Shown here: one piece after another, positions 43,779 through 52,914 of the stretch
How the letters are laid out: every line of letters starts with the position of its first letter
Position numbering within the stretch: the stretch's first letter is position 1
NCBI RefSeq assembly: GCF_010731895.1
Contig: NZ_AP022596.1
Span: 4,216,001 to 4,280,000 of the forward strand
Length of the DNA: 64,000 bases
Direction: 5' to 3'
Source of the DNA: Mycolicibacterium helvum
GTDB lineage: Bacteria > Actinomycetota > Actinomycetes > Mycobacteriales > Mycobacteriaceae
Translations under genes and position numbers: made by a program
The notes under the pieces: model-generated
The model's input: the letters and a program-made list of their open reading frames with translations, nothing else
Told to the model about the DNA's origin: nothing
The model's database searches: none

Positions 43779-45167
43779 CTAGGGGAGCACGGTATGCATG
43801 AGCATCACGTTGTAGGCCGACCACAACGACAGGTTGTAGTACAGCTCGCGGCCCGTCGACCAGGGATGTAGGAACGGCGCGTAGATGCCGCCGGGAATCT
43901 GCGTCGATGACACCAACATCTGCTCGGGGCCCCACGGCCCCTGCGGCGCCGGCGCCGTCCGCATCACCACGTCGTTGTTGCCGTTGCAGTACAGCACCAG
44001 GTACTGCTTGAGGTAGTTGTTGAATTGCGCCGACATCTCGCCGACCGGGCCTGGGATGACGGGCGTCGCCGCCGCCGGACTGCCTGCCACCCACGAGTTG
44101 CTGTCGGCGTTCCAGTACTCGTATTTCGTCAGATCCGGGATGAGCCCGGGGGGCACCCGCGCCACATAGGCCGCTCCGCCGCGCCCGTTGGGGGTGCCGA
44201 ACGTATACATGTACGGATCGCCCGGCCCCGGCTTGAGGAAGGCGCCCATCTGGAACTTCTCGTTGCCGTTGGTCGGTTGGCGGACGGTACCGGGGTAGAC
44301 GCCCCACGTCTCGCCGTTGTCGGTCGACGTCGCGATTGCCGAGTAGTTCGTTGTCCACGCACCGTAGTTGTCCCAGCTCTTGATGGACATGAAGTTCATG
44401 AACTGGTTCGGTCCGACCGCGACACCGGAGGTGGGGATGATGCCCGTCTCTTCCGGCGCTGCGTTGATGCTGTTGACGACCTGCTTGGCGATACCGGCCC
44501 GCCAGACCGGGGACCCGGAGTATTTGTTGCCGACGGCGCCGTCGGGCACCGCGACGGTGTTGGCCAGTGAGCCGTCGGTGCTCCGCATCAGCGTGTTGTA
44601 CCGCCACTGCTTGCCGGGGATCTGGCAGAAGCCATTTGTGTCGCCGAACGCCATCAGGACTTGGCGGTGGGTGGGATCGCCGTTGTCCCACATGATTCCG
44701 AGGTCGGTACCGGTGATGGCGAATTTCTGAATAGTCTGGTTCGGACTGTCCGGCCCGGTGACCCAGCCCACGACCGAGGTGCCTGGTGGCGCGGTCGACG
44801 GTGCAGCTGCGGCTGGTGCCGGAGCCGGCTGGGCGGGCGCAGGCTTCGGCGATGGCGCGACCGCGGCCTGCTTCTGCACCTGGCCGGAGTTGGGCATCAG
44901 TGCATTGATCAGCAGCTTGCCCAATGCGGGAAGCGGGGCTTGATCATTCGTCCCGACGGGCTTATGGCCGATGGGGCGGTCGAAGGGGGCGATCGCGGAC
45001 GGGTTCGGAATCTGGACGGCCTGGTTCGCGGCGGGTTGGGCTGCGGCAGAGGCGCCCTCGCACGGATCCGCGTTGGCTCGCGGGGCGGCGACGCCGGTGG
45101 CCGCGCACAGACTCACGACAAGCGCCGACGCCAGTGACAGCGAGGGGATGCGGGGGCGCGGCGACAC
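43779..45167 (-). CDS. secreted DUF4185 protein
   Basis: 462 residues from GTG 45167 (with aaagg upstream). Signal peptide SLASALVVSLCAATGVAA, cleavage near ANA. A Pro/Ala-rich linker (about 90-140) leads to the DUF4185 domain (about 145-460), with LGIMWDNGD, FGDTNGFC, RSTDGSL and FLHPWSTG. This resembles a five-bladed propeller of glycoside-hydrolase type; related Rv3717-neighbour proteins are cell-wall arabinogalactan-active in mycobacteria (DUF4185/GH183), so a D-arabinanase-like role is possible but not proven here. Confidence 0.87.
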   Translation of the reverse strand: MSPRPRIPSLSLASALVVSLCAATGVAAPRANADPCEGASAAAQPAANQAVQIPNPSAIAPFDRPIGHKPVGTNDQAPLPALGKLLINALMPNSGQVQKQAAVAPSPKPAPAQPAPAPAAAAPSTAPPGTSVVGWVTGPDSPNQTIQKFAITGTDLGIMWDNGDPTHRQVLMAFGDTNGFCQIPGKQWRYNTLMRSTDGSLANTVAVPDGAVGNKYSGSPVWRAGIAKQVVNSINAAPEETGIIPTSGVAVGPNQFMNFMSIKSWDNYGAWTTNYSAIATSTDNGETWGVYPGTVRQPTNGNEKFQMGAFLKPGPGDPYMYTFGTPNGRGGAAYVARVPPGLIPDLTKYEYWNADSNSWVAGSPAAATPVIPGPVGEMSAQFNNYLKQYLVLYCNGNNDVVMRTAPAPQGPWGPEQMLVSSTQIPGGIYAPFLHPWSTGRELYYNLSLWSAYNVMLMHTVLP

Positions 45168-45342
45168 GACACACCTTTCGGAGGCGGGACGTCGCTGTGA
45201 CGTCAGGTAACCAATGTGACGATAGGGAACCGTGCGCCTCTTGTGATCGACCCTGCATCGATAGGTATGCATCCGTGACCGTGTCGCAACCTGCGACACC
45301 TGAGTTGGGTTAATGTGCCCATGACACAAGTAGGGGGAATCG

Positions 45343-45816
45343 ATGAGACGCGGTTTGTGTGTGGCGGCAGCGCTTGCAATGACCGTCGGAATGACAGGCA
45401 CGGCCTGCAGTAGTTCTGACTCAGGCAGCAAGTCCTCATCGAGCTCGGCATCGACGACCGCGAGCGCGGCCCCAGTCGCGACGGATCAGCTGCCCGGCCT
45501 GGTGCCGACGCCGGAGAACACCCAAGAAACAAAAGGGCCGGACAGCATCGCCAACAATGGAATTCACCTGAACTTCAAAGTCAACGGGTCACCCAGCGAC
45601 GTGATGACCGCTTTCAAAGCAGCGCTGAAGGACAAGGGCTGGGAGACGACCACCATCGTCACCTCGGTTGGTGCAGGGGGCGGTGGCGCCACCTACACCG
45701 GAACCAATGGCAGCGCATACGGCGTGTTCGACGGCGGCGGCTTCAACACCACGACCTTCATCAACGTCTGCACGTGGCCGACAAAGCCCGCCGACCCCAA
45801 CTGCACGCGCAGCTAA
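45343..45816 (+). CDS. small exported lipoprotein
   Basis: 157 residues. Signal peptide with lipobox TGTACSS (Cys at 22), a Ser/Ala-rich linker (about 23-45), then a small domain with HLNFKVNGSPSDVMTAF and two Gly-rich strands. Start ATG 45343 has a strong ribosome site (gtaggggga). It is divergent from the DUF4185 gene and 38 bases ahead of the esterase gene. Function unknown, possibly cell-envelope binding. Confidence 0.85.
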   Translation: MRRGLCVAAALAMTVGMTGTACSSSDSGSKSSSSSASTTASAAPVATDQLPGLVPTPENTQETKGPDSIANNGIHLNFKVNGSPSDVMTAFKAALKDKGWETTTIVTSVGAGGGGATYTGTNGSAYGVFDGGGFNTTTFINVCTWPTKPADPNCTRS

Positions 45817-45854
45817 GCGCGCGAGTTCGGTATTGCCGTAGAAGGATTCGTGTG

Positions 45855-46709
45855 ATGCGCCGTGTGATAGCGCTCGTCGTTGCTCTCCTGCTCTTGTTCA
45901 CCCTTCCTGCCACCCAAGCTCCCGCCAGCCCCGATCCGCCCGGCGCGTTGATGTTCGGTGGGTTGAAACGCACGTATCTGCTGCATGTCCCTGCGGGGCT
46001 GGAGCATCCGAAGGCGCTGGTGCTGAATCTGCATGGTGGGAGCCAGACCGGGCGCAAGCAAGCCGCGCTGTCCAACTACAACGCCGTGGCCGACCGGCAT
46101 GGCTGGATCGTCGCCTATCCCGATGGCATCGACTTCAGCTGGGCTGACGGGCGCGGCGCGTCGACCCCCGACCGGCGCGGCGTGGACGATGTCGGCTTCC
46201 TCGCGACGCTGATCGGTCGGCTCACCCGCGACTACGGCATCGCGCCCGGCCGCGTCTTCGTCACGGGGATGTCGGCTGGTGGGTTCATGACGAACCGCCT
46301 GGCGTGTGACCGCCCCGATCTGGTAGCCGCCATCGCTCCCGTGGCAAGCACGCTGGGTGCCGACGTGTACTGCAATCCGTCCAAACCTGTTTCAGTGCTT
46401 GCGATCCACGGCACCGCCGACTCGGTTGTGCCCTACAACGGCGGTCGGATGGTCGGTCGCGGTGGAGCCAGCAGGGTGGTGGCGGCACACACGATGGCTG
46501 ATCGGTGGCTCGCCTTCGACCGCTGCCCGCCGGCGGTGCTGGCTCCTATCGCCGGTGGAGAACGTCTCTCCACCACCGGATGCGCCGACGGCACCGAAGT
46601 CGCCTTCGTCACCATCGACCGGTGGGGCCACACCTGGCCAACCGGGGCCACGGCGAGGTTCGACGCATCGGAGGCCAGCGCGCAGTTCTTCGCCGCCCAC
46701 GGTGGTTGA
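45855..46709 (+). CDS. secreted PHB-depolymerase/feruloyl-esterase-like hydrolase (LpqC family)
   Basis: 284 residues with a signal peptide (ALVVALLLLFTLPATQA). The alpha/beta hydrolase core has HGGSQTG, nucleophile in GMSAGG, Asp in HGTADSV and His in WGHTWP. Family members cleave polyesters or aromatic esters. It starts 38 bases after the lipoprotein gene and probably shares its transcript. Its stop lies nine bases from the end of mceF of operon 2 on the other strand. Confidence 0.88.
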   Translation: MRRVIALVVALLLLFTLPATQAPASPDPPGALMFGGLKRTYLLHVPAGLEHPKALVLNLHGGSQTGRKQAALSNYNAVADRHGWIVAYPDGIDFSWADGRGASTPDRRGVDDVGFLATLIGRLTRDYGIAPGRVFVTGMSAGGFMTNRLACDRPDLVAAIAPVASTLGADVYCNPSKPVSVLAIHGTADSVVPYNGGRMVGRGGASRVVAAHTMADRWLAFDRCPPAVLAPIAGGERLSTTGCADGTEVAFVTIDRWGHTWPTGATARFDASEASAQFFAAHGG

Positions 46710-46718
46710 CCGGCCGGG

Positions 46719-48188
46719 TCAGGACCCCGGCGGCAACAGCATTGATTGCCACGTGTTGTCCTGTTTGGTGGGCTCGGCCAGTTTGGACTGGGTGTACTCA
46801 CGCCCGCTAGGGGCGACGTACTTTCCGGTGGCCGGATCGTATTCAGCGGCGCCTACGAGGGCTGGCGGCGGCGGAGCCGTCGGCATGCCAAGCGGGGGCG
46901 GTGGCGTCCCCGGCGGCAGTTGCGGAATGGCCTGACCTGACAGCGTCGCGTTCGGGTCGCCCTTCCAGTTGTAGCCGTCGTTCAGCGGCACGTACTGCTC
47001 GCCGCTCTCGCACATCTTCACCGTCGGGGCGCGTTTGCCGGGGACGGTTTCACACGGAATATTGCGCGCTCCACGCACATTGAACGGCGAATCCTGCGGC
47101 GTGCGGCAGTACAGGTCACCTGAGGGGCGCTCGGGATAATCGGTGAACGTGGGAACCCGAGCCTGCTGGGTCGGCAAGAATCCGGTGGTGCAGGGCGGCG
47201 GAAGGTTGACGTTGAGATTGAACGATAGATACTCGCCCCGATACGCCTGGTTGGTATTGGCATTGGCCAGAAAGGTGCCCTGGCCCTCCGATACCGCGTG
47301 CGGCAGCAGCACCAGCAGCTGCTCGATGTCGTTCTGGTAGGTCACCGCCACCTGGCCGAGGCTGGAGAGATTGGCCATGATGATCGGAACCGTGGGTTTC
47401 AGCCGATCGATGAGGTGCTTCGCTTCTCCCGAGGTCGCGACGAACCCGCCCTGATCGATGACCCCGGCGACAGCGTCGTTCTCCTTCTGCAGTTCACCGG
47501 TCACGGTGGCCACGTGTGATGCCCAGGCCTGGATCGCTGCGGAGGTCTGAACTTGGGAATCGAAAACAGGTTTCGTGTTATCGATCAGATCGATCAGCGG
47601 TTCGAGGTTCTTGCGGGCATCGATCGCCAACGCCGTTGAGCCTTTGACGATATCGGACAGCTGTGGTCCGAGACCGCCGACCGCGGTGTAGGCCTCGTCG
47701 ACGGCCGTCTTGAGGTTCTCCCGCGGAATGGCTTGCAGCCCGGTGTTGGCGGCGTTGAGTAGTGAGTTGATATCCGGGGGCACCGATGTTTCGGACCAGG
47801 GGATGACGTCGCCCTCCTTTAGCGGGCGGGAGGTGCCGTTGCGCGGTTTCAGCTCGACGTACTGTTCGCCGATGGCCGACTGGCTGTGCACTTCCGCGCT
47901 GAGGTCGGAGGGAATGTCGATACCGGACTTGAGTGAGAGTTGCGCTTGCACACCGGTATCGGTCAGCGTTACCGACTGCACACGGCCCACCTCGACGCCA
48001 CGGTAGGTGACGTTGCCGGTGCCGTAGAGGCCGCCGGTTTCGGGGAGCTGCATGCTCACGGTGTAGCGGCCGACGCCGAACATTGTGGCCGGCAGCTTGA
48101 GGAAGTACAAGCTCATCACTGCGACCGCGGCCAGCGCGATTACGGTGAAGATAGCGAGCTGGACCAGGATTCGCCGGGATAGATGCAT
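46719..48188 (-). CDS. mceF: Mce family protein, MceF position (operon 2)
   Basis: 489 residues: membrane helix (about 9-30), MCE domain (GNVTYRGVEVGRVQSV), helical region, and a long C-terminal tail rich in Pro with Cys residues (PPPCTTGF, CETVPG, VKMCESGEQY) like MceF proteins of the mce1/mce4 kind. It is the last gene of operon 2, without an Mce-associated gene after it, unlike operon 1. Confidence 0.92.
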   Translation of the reverse strand: MHLSRRILVQLAIFTVIALAAVAVMSLYFLKLPATMFGVGRYTVSMQLPETGGLYGTGNVTYRGVEVGRVQSVTLTDTGVQAQLSLKSGIDIPSDLSAEVHSQSAIGEQYVELKPRNGTSRPLKEGDVIPWSETSVPPDINSLLNAANTGLQAIPRENLKTAVDEAYTAVGGLGPQLSDIVKGSTALAIDARKNLEPLIDLIDNTKPVFDSQVQTSAAIQAWASHVATVTGELQKENDAVAGVIDQGGFVATSGEAKHLIDRLKPTVPIIMANLSSLGQVAVTYQNDIEQLLVLLPHAVSEGQGTFLANANTNQAYRGEYLSFNLNVNLPPPCTTGFLPTQQARVPTFTDYPERPSGDLYCRTPQDSPFNVRGARNIPCETVPGKRAPTVKMCESGEQYVPLNDGYNWKGDPNATLSGQAIPQLPPGTPPPPLGMPTAPPPPALVGAAEYDPATGKYVAPSGREYTQSKLAEPTKQDNTWQSMLLPPGS

Positions 48189-48189
48189 A

Positions 48190-49329
48190 TCAGGGCCCCT
48201 GGTTGAAGCTGTACGGCACAGCCAAGGGGTTGGCCTTGGTGTACGGGCTGGGGAACTGCCCGATCGTGCGGCCCCATTGCATTTCGAGTTCGGTGAGATT
48301 CCCCTCCCAGCGGGTGCCGGTGAACAGGCCCTGGTCGATTCGGCTGAGGGTGAGATCGACGACCGCGGTCATATTGGCATAGTCACCGCGCTGCCACTTC
48401 TCGATGGTTTCGTTGGGGAACGGGAACGTCAGGATGAGGCTGAACGCCCGGGTCATGCTGGGCCCGGCGTTGGCCAGTGACTCCAGTACCGGGCCAATGT
48501 CCTTGAGCTCCTTGACCAGATTCGCCTTGCTGCCGTCGACGGTGGTGATCACCAGGTTGGAGAACTTGCCCAACTGGTCGGCCGCTTGGGCGAGATTGTC
48601 CCGTTCGTTGTTGAGGACGGCCAAAGCCTCGGGGACCGTTTTCAGTGCCCGGTCCAGTACCGGCTGACTGGCGGCGAACGTTCCAGCCAAGGTGTTGAGG
48701 CTTTCGGTGGCGGCGATGATGTCGTCGCTCTGGTCGTTGAGATTGGCGGTGAACGTGTCGATCTCGCCGATCAGACTGCGGAGGTCTTGTTCGCGGCCGC
48801 GGAATGCGGTGCTGAACGCCTCGGTGATGTCTTGGATCTGACCGAGACCGCCACCGTTGAGCACCGTGGAGACAGCGGCAAGGGTCTGCTCGACGGTGGG
48901 ATAGGACGCCGAATTGGACAGCGGGATCAGCGATCCCTCGCGCAGCCGCCCTTGTGGGGGTGCGCCGGTGGGTGCGCTGAGTTCGATGTGCTGGGAGCCG
49001 AGGATCGAGGTCAACCCGATCTTGGCGGTCGCGTTGGCGGGCAAGACGACATCGCCGTTGAGCCGCATGGTGACGAGCGCGTGCCAGCCTTGGAGTTCGA
49101 GCTTGGTGATATGACCGACAGTCGCGTCACCGACCCGAACCCGGGAATTGGGCTGAATGTTGTTGATATCGGGCATTTCTGCCTGAATGGTGAACGCCCC
49201 AGGACCGTTGCCTTCGGTGCCGGGCAGCGATAGCGAGTTCAGGCCTTGCCAGTTCTTCAGTCCGCACCCGGAGCACACCACGACGAGCATGAACAGTAGT
49301 GCGACTGTTGTCGCGCGACGAGCTGTCAC
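48190..49329 (-). CDS. mceE: Mce family lipoprotein, MceE position (operon 2)
   Basis: 379 residues from GTG 49329, which overlaps the mceD stop (GTGA). Lipoprotein signal with lipobox CSGC (VALLFMLVVVCSGC), then MCE domain (SRVRVGDATVGHI), helical region and a short C-terminus. The open frame to 49611 is shadow of mceD. It is one base ahead of mceF. Confidence 0.92.
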   Translation of the reverse strand: MTARRATTVALLFMLVVVCSGCGLKNWQGLNSLSLPGTEGNGPGAFTIQAEMPDINNIQPNSRVRVGDATVGHITKLELQGWHALVTMRLNGDVVLPANATAKIGLTSILGSQHIELSAPTGAPPQGRLREGSLIPLSNSASYPTVEQTLAAVSTVLNGGGLGQIQDITEAFSTAFRGREQDLRSLIGEIDTFTANLNDQSDDIIAATESLNTLAGTFAASQPVLDRALKTVPEALAVLNNERDNLAQAADQLGKFSNLVITTVDGSKANLVKELKDIGPVLESLANAGPSMTRAFSLILTFPFPNETIEKWQRGDYANMTAVVDLTLSRIDQGLFTGTRWEGNLTELEMQWGRTIGQFPSPYTKANPLAVPYSFNQGP

Positions 49330-50591
49330 GACCCACCACCGGTCGTCATCATGCCGCTCAGCCCGGCCGCGGGATCGGTCGCCATCACCGGCGTCGGTGG
49401 GGGTGCGGTGGCCGGCGGAACGTAGTCCGGTCGCAGCCAGTCCTCGCTGTAGGTCACCTCGTTGGGGCGAGCCTGCGCGCCGACGAGGAAGTCTTCGCCG
49501 ATCGGCGGGAAGTTGAGCTGCCGGTTCTTGATGATCGGCGCCAGGTATTGCACGCACAGCTTCGAGGATTGCTCGGCGCCCAGTCGGGAGGCGGCCTGAA
49601 TTGCACCACACAGGAATGAAATCGGATTCGCGAAGTTGTTGACTGCCAGCGCTCCGGTGAACGCGCCGTTGGATGCCTCGTAGATGTTGGCGAAGTTGGC
49701 CACCGTGGTCGGCGCGATGTGCAGGGTCTGCTTGATGTCGTCGAGGCTGTCGTTGAGCGCCGTGCTGATCGACGCGAGCTTGTCGGTGGTCGTGCCGATC
49801 GTCTCGCCGGTATCGTCGATGAACGTCTTCACGTCTCCGATCACCGAGTTCATCTGGGCGAAGGCGTCACCGATCTTGGTCGGGTCATTCGCCAGGAGGC
49901 CGGTCACCGACGCCAGGTTCTCGTTGAGTGCGCCGAGCAGGTCACTGCTGCCGCGTAATGCGGTCACCAGGATCGAGAGGTTCTTGAAGGTGGCGAAGAT
50001 GTCGCCACTGTGATCACCAAGCACTGACATGGCCTGGGACAGTTTGATGATCGTGTCCCGGATATTGCCGCCCTCACCGCGCAGGTTGTCCGCGGCGGTG
50101 TTGATGAACGAACCGAGCGTGCTCATCCCGCCGGGGCCGGTGGGCTTCAGCAGTTCGGTGAGGCGCTGCAGCTGCACGCGCACCTGATCCCATTCGACCG
50201 GAACCACGGTGCGGTCGCGGGGGATGACCGCACCGTCATGCATGGCTGGGCCGCCGGTGTAGGCCGGGGTCAACTGAATAGCACGGCCGGTGACCAACAT
50301 GGGCGACAGGATCGCCGCCTTGGCGTCGGCGGGGACCTTGTACTTACGGTCGAACCAGAACGCGATCTTCACTCCATCGGGCCGAGGTTCGACGCTGGTC
50401 ACCTGGCCGACGGGCACCCCGAGGATGCGGACGTCGTCGCCGGGGTAAAGCGCCGTGCTGTTGTCGAAGTAGCCGACCACTTCGATGCGCCCGGTCCGGT
50501 TGTAGGCGCGCACGGCAAGCAAGGACCCGCCGAGCAGGATCAGCACCAGGACGGCGGCCAACACGGCGCGTGGTTTACCCAGCTTTGTCAC
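49326..50591 (-). CDS. mceD: Mce family protein, MceD position (operon 2)
   Basis: 421 residues: membrane helix (VLAAVLVLILLGGSLLAV), MCE domain (LYPGDDVRILGVPVGQV), helical region and a short Pro-rich end. Start ATG 50591 overlaps the mceC stop by four bases. Sequence type is that of the D subunit: basic N-terminus and no lipobox. Confidence 0.92.
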   Translation of the reverse strand: MTKLGKPRAVLAAVLVLILLGGSLLAVRAYNRTGRIEVVGYFDNSTALYPGDDVRILGVPVGQVTSVEPRPDGVKIAFWFDRKYKVPADAKAAILSPMLVTGRAIQLTPAYTGGPAMHDGAVIPRDRTVVPVEWDQVRVQLQRLTELLKPTGPGGMSTLGSFINTAADNLRGEGGNIRDTIIKLSQAMSVLGDHSGDIFATFKNLSILVTALRGSSDLLGALNENLASVTGLLANDPTKIGDAFAQMNSVIGDVKTFIDDTGETIGTTTDKLASISTALNDSLDDIKQTLHIAPTTVANFANIYEASNGAFTGALAVNNFANPISFLCGAIQAASRLGAEQSSKLCVQYLAPIIKNRQLNFPPIGEDFLVGAQARPNEVTYSEDWLRPDYVPPATAPPPTPVMATDPAAGLSGMMTTGGGS

Positions 50592-51889
50592 TGATGTCCT
50601 CCCTGTCCTTCACCGGGTGCGGGTACGAAGAACGGCGCCTGCACCGGATCGGGAACCGATGCGATCCCGGGAGGTGACACCGCCGGTGGGCCCGGCGGAG
50701 GTCCACCCGGCGGCGGCGCGGGCAGCGGCTCGCGGTAGGGGTAACGGGGGTCGCCAGGGTTGCCGGTGATCGCGTCCGGAAGGTTCAGGTGCGGCTCACC
50801 ACCCTGGCCGGTGCGGGGGTACGGCACCGGGAGTGCAGGTGTACCCGGCTGGCCCACTTGAGGATCGGTGCGCTGCGACGGCAGCAGGGTGGCGGGGTCG
50901 ACGCCGAGATCGGAGAAGGCTGCGTCGATGAACGGCTGCACGAACTGCCCGGGGAACAGGTTGACCAGGTAGGCCTTGAAGAACGGGCCCGATGACACCG
51001 ACTCGCCCAATGACATGGCGTAGGCGTTGAGGCGCTTGATGGCGTCCTGCACCTTCGTCTTGCGATCGTCGACGATCGTCAGCACCCCGTTGAGTTTCTC
51101 CAGCGCGGGCTTCAGCGTTGTGCGGTTCTCGGCGATGAAGGCTTTGAGCTGCTGGGAAACTCCGGAGATATTGCGCCAGATGCGATCCAGCGACTGACTC
51201 TGAGCCTGTAGGGCCACCAGCAGGGAGTTGGTCTGCCGCACCAGGGCCACTATCTGATCGGTGCGCTTGGCCAACACGTCGGTGGTCTTGGCGGCATTGG
51301 CCAGCAGGTTGCGTAACTGAGCGTCCTGCCTGTTGAGGATGTCAGCGAATCGGGCCACCCCGGCGACCGCGTTGTGCAGATCCGGCGGGGTGTGGGCGAA
51401 CGTCTGGGCCATCGTCGCAAGCGAATCCGATAGCTGGTCGGTGTTCAGACCACTGATCGTGGTGGTGAGATCGCCAAGAGCATCCGGCAATTGGTACGGC
51501 GAGGTGGTGCGATCGAGCGGGATCGAGCCCGATAGCTCCCCGTCGCCGCGGGGGATGACATCGAGCATCTTGGTGCCCAGCAGGCCCTTGGTCTTGATCG
51601 CCGCCACCGTACGGTCGCCCAGATGCACGTCGCCGTAGATGCGGAAGGTCACCAGAACTCGCGGTCCGTCGAGTTCGATATCGGATACTTTGCCGACCGG
51701 AAGACCCGACACCTCCACCCCGGCACCGCTGAATAACCCACCGGCGTCAGCGAAGTAGGCGGAATAGTTGTGGCCGGGATTGAGGAACGGCAGCTTCTGC
51801 CAGTTCAGGGCTGCCATGACGACGCCGGTGACGACGACGGCGCCAACGACACCGAGAACAAGCGGGTTGCGTTCGGAAAAGGCTTTCAC
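50588..51889 (-). CDS. mceC: Mce family protein, MceC position (operon 2)
   Basis: 433 residues from GTG 51889, chosen because it overlaps the mceB stop (GTGA) as elsewhere in the operon; GTG 51901 is an alternative. Membrane helix (VLGVVGAVVVTGVVMAAL), MCE domain (LFSGAGVEVSGLPVGKV), helical region, and a Pro-rich C-terminal tail of about 90 residues. Confidence 0.9.
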   Translation of the reverse strand: MKAFSERNPLVLGVVGAVVVTGVVMAALNWQKLPFLNPGHNYSAYFADAGGLFSGAGVEVSGLPVGKVSDIELDGPRVLVTFRIYGDVHLGDRTVAAIKTKGLLGTKMLDVIPRGDGELSGSIPLDRTTSPYQLPDALGDLTTTISGLNTDQLSDSLATMAQTFAHTPPDLHNAVAGVARFADILNRQDAQLRNLLANAAKTTDVLAKRTDQIVALVRQTNSLLVALQAQSQSLDRIWRNISGVSQQLKAFIAENRTTLKPALEKLNGVLTIVDDRKTKVQDAIKRLNAYAMSLGESVSSGPFFKAYLVNLFPGQFVQPFIDAAFSDLGVDPATLLPSQRTDPQVGQPGTPALPVPYPRTGQGGEPHLNLPDAITGNPGDPRYPYREPLPAPPPGGPPPGPPAVSPPGIASVPDPVQAPFFVPAPGEGQGGHQ

Positions 51890-52914
51890 TTGGGCGTACA
51901 CCGCCCGGTGTCTTGGCCGGCTACCTTCACGTAAACCGGTTGCCCGCCTTTGCCATTGATCTTCAGGACCAGGTCGCACAGATAGAAGCTGAAGAAGTCG
52001 CCGTAAATGCCCTGGCGGCCCAGTGCGCGGTACTTGTCGGGCAGAGTGTCGATCAGTTTCTCCAGGTACTCATGGTCGGCCACGGCGATCGAGGATGCCC
52101 GGTCGGTTTCCTGGACCACCTTCTGGAACGGGCCACGCGCCTGCGTCAGCAGGTCGGCCACCGTCGCGGCGGCCGCATTGGTGCTGGCAAAGGCGTTCGC
52201 GATATCGGTGCGGCGGGCATTGAGCCCGTCGACCAAGCCCGACAGATTCGTGACGGCCTTGTCCAGCTGTGCGCTCTGGCTGCCCAGCGAACCCAGGACC
52301 GCATTCAAGTTGGTGATCACCTCGCTGATCAACTGGTCGCGGTCAGCAAGGGTGTTGGTGAACACCGCGGCCTGACTCAAGAACGAGCCGATGGTGGCGC
52401 CCTGGCCCGAAAGTGCCTGATTGAGCTGGCCGCTGAGCGCATTGACCTGGTCGGAACTCAAGGCCTGGAACAGCGGTTTGAATCCACCGATCACCGAATC
52501 CAGATCCAGTGCCGGCGCGGTGCGGTCCACCGGGATGGTCTGGCCTGGCTGCAGGCGCTTGACCCCACCGGTGCCCTCATCGAGGGCGAGGAACCGGCCG
52601 CCGATCACGTTGTCGTAGCGGATGATTGCGCGGGTGCCCTCGGTGAGTACCACCGCGTCGTTGGCCGAGAATTCCACCAGGGCCGACGCGTCGCGCTGGA
52701 TCGCAATGTCTTCGATCTTGCCGACTTCGACCCCGGCGATGCGCACGAAGTCACCGTTCTTCAGGCCAGTGACGTTGGTGAAGACAGCGTAGTAGGTGGT
52801 GCCGCCGCCGAATCGGAACTGCGCGAAGACGGCGAGCAGGGCGAAAGTGCCCAACAGGCAGACCGTCAGGAAGATACCGAGGCGCCAGACGGTGCCCTTG
52901 AGGTTGTCTTTCAC
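51886..52914 (-). CDS. mceB: Mce family protein, MceB position (operon 2)
   Basis: 342 residues from GTG 52914, which overlaps the mceA stop. Membrane helix (LGIFLTVCLLGTFALLAVF), MCE domain (LKNGDFVRIAGVEVGKI), helical region, and the MceB-type end with two Cys (LCDLVLKING and GRCTPK). The longer upstream frame is Arg-rich shadow. Confidence 0.92.
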   Translation of the reverse strand: MKDNLKGTVWRLGIFLTVCLLGTFALLAVFAQFRFGGGTTYYAVFTNVTGLKNGDFVRIAGVEVGKIEDIAIQRDASALVEFSANDAVVLTEGTRAIIRYDNVIGGRFLALDEGTGGVKRLQPGQTIPVDRTAPALDLDSVIGGFKPLFQALSSDQVNALSGQLNQALSGQGATIGSFLSQAAVFTNTLADRDQLISEVITNLNAVLGSLGSQSAQLDKAVTNLSGLVDGLNARRTDIANAFASTNAAAATVADLLTQARGPFQKVVQETDRASSIAVADHEYLEKLIDTLPDKYRALGRQGIYGDFFSFYLCDLVLKINGKGGQPVYVKVAGQDTGRCTPK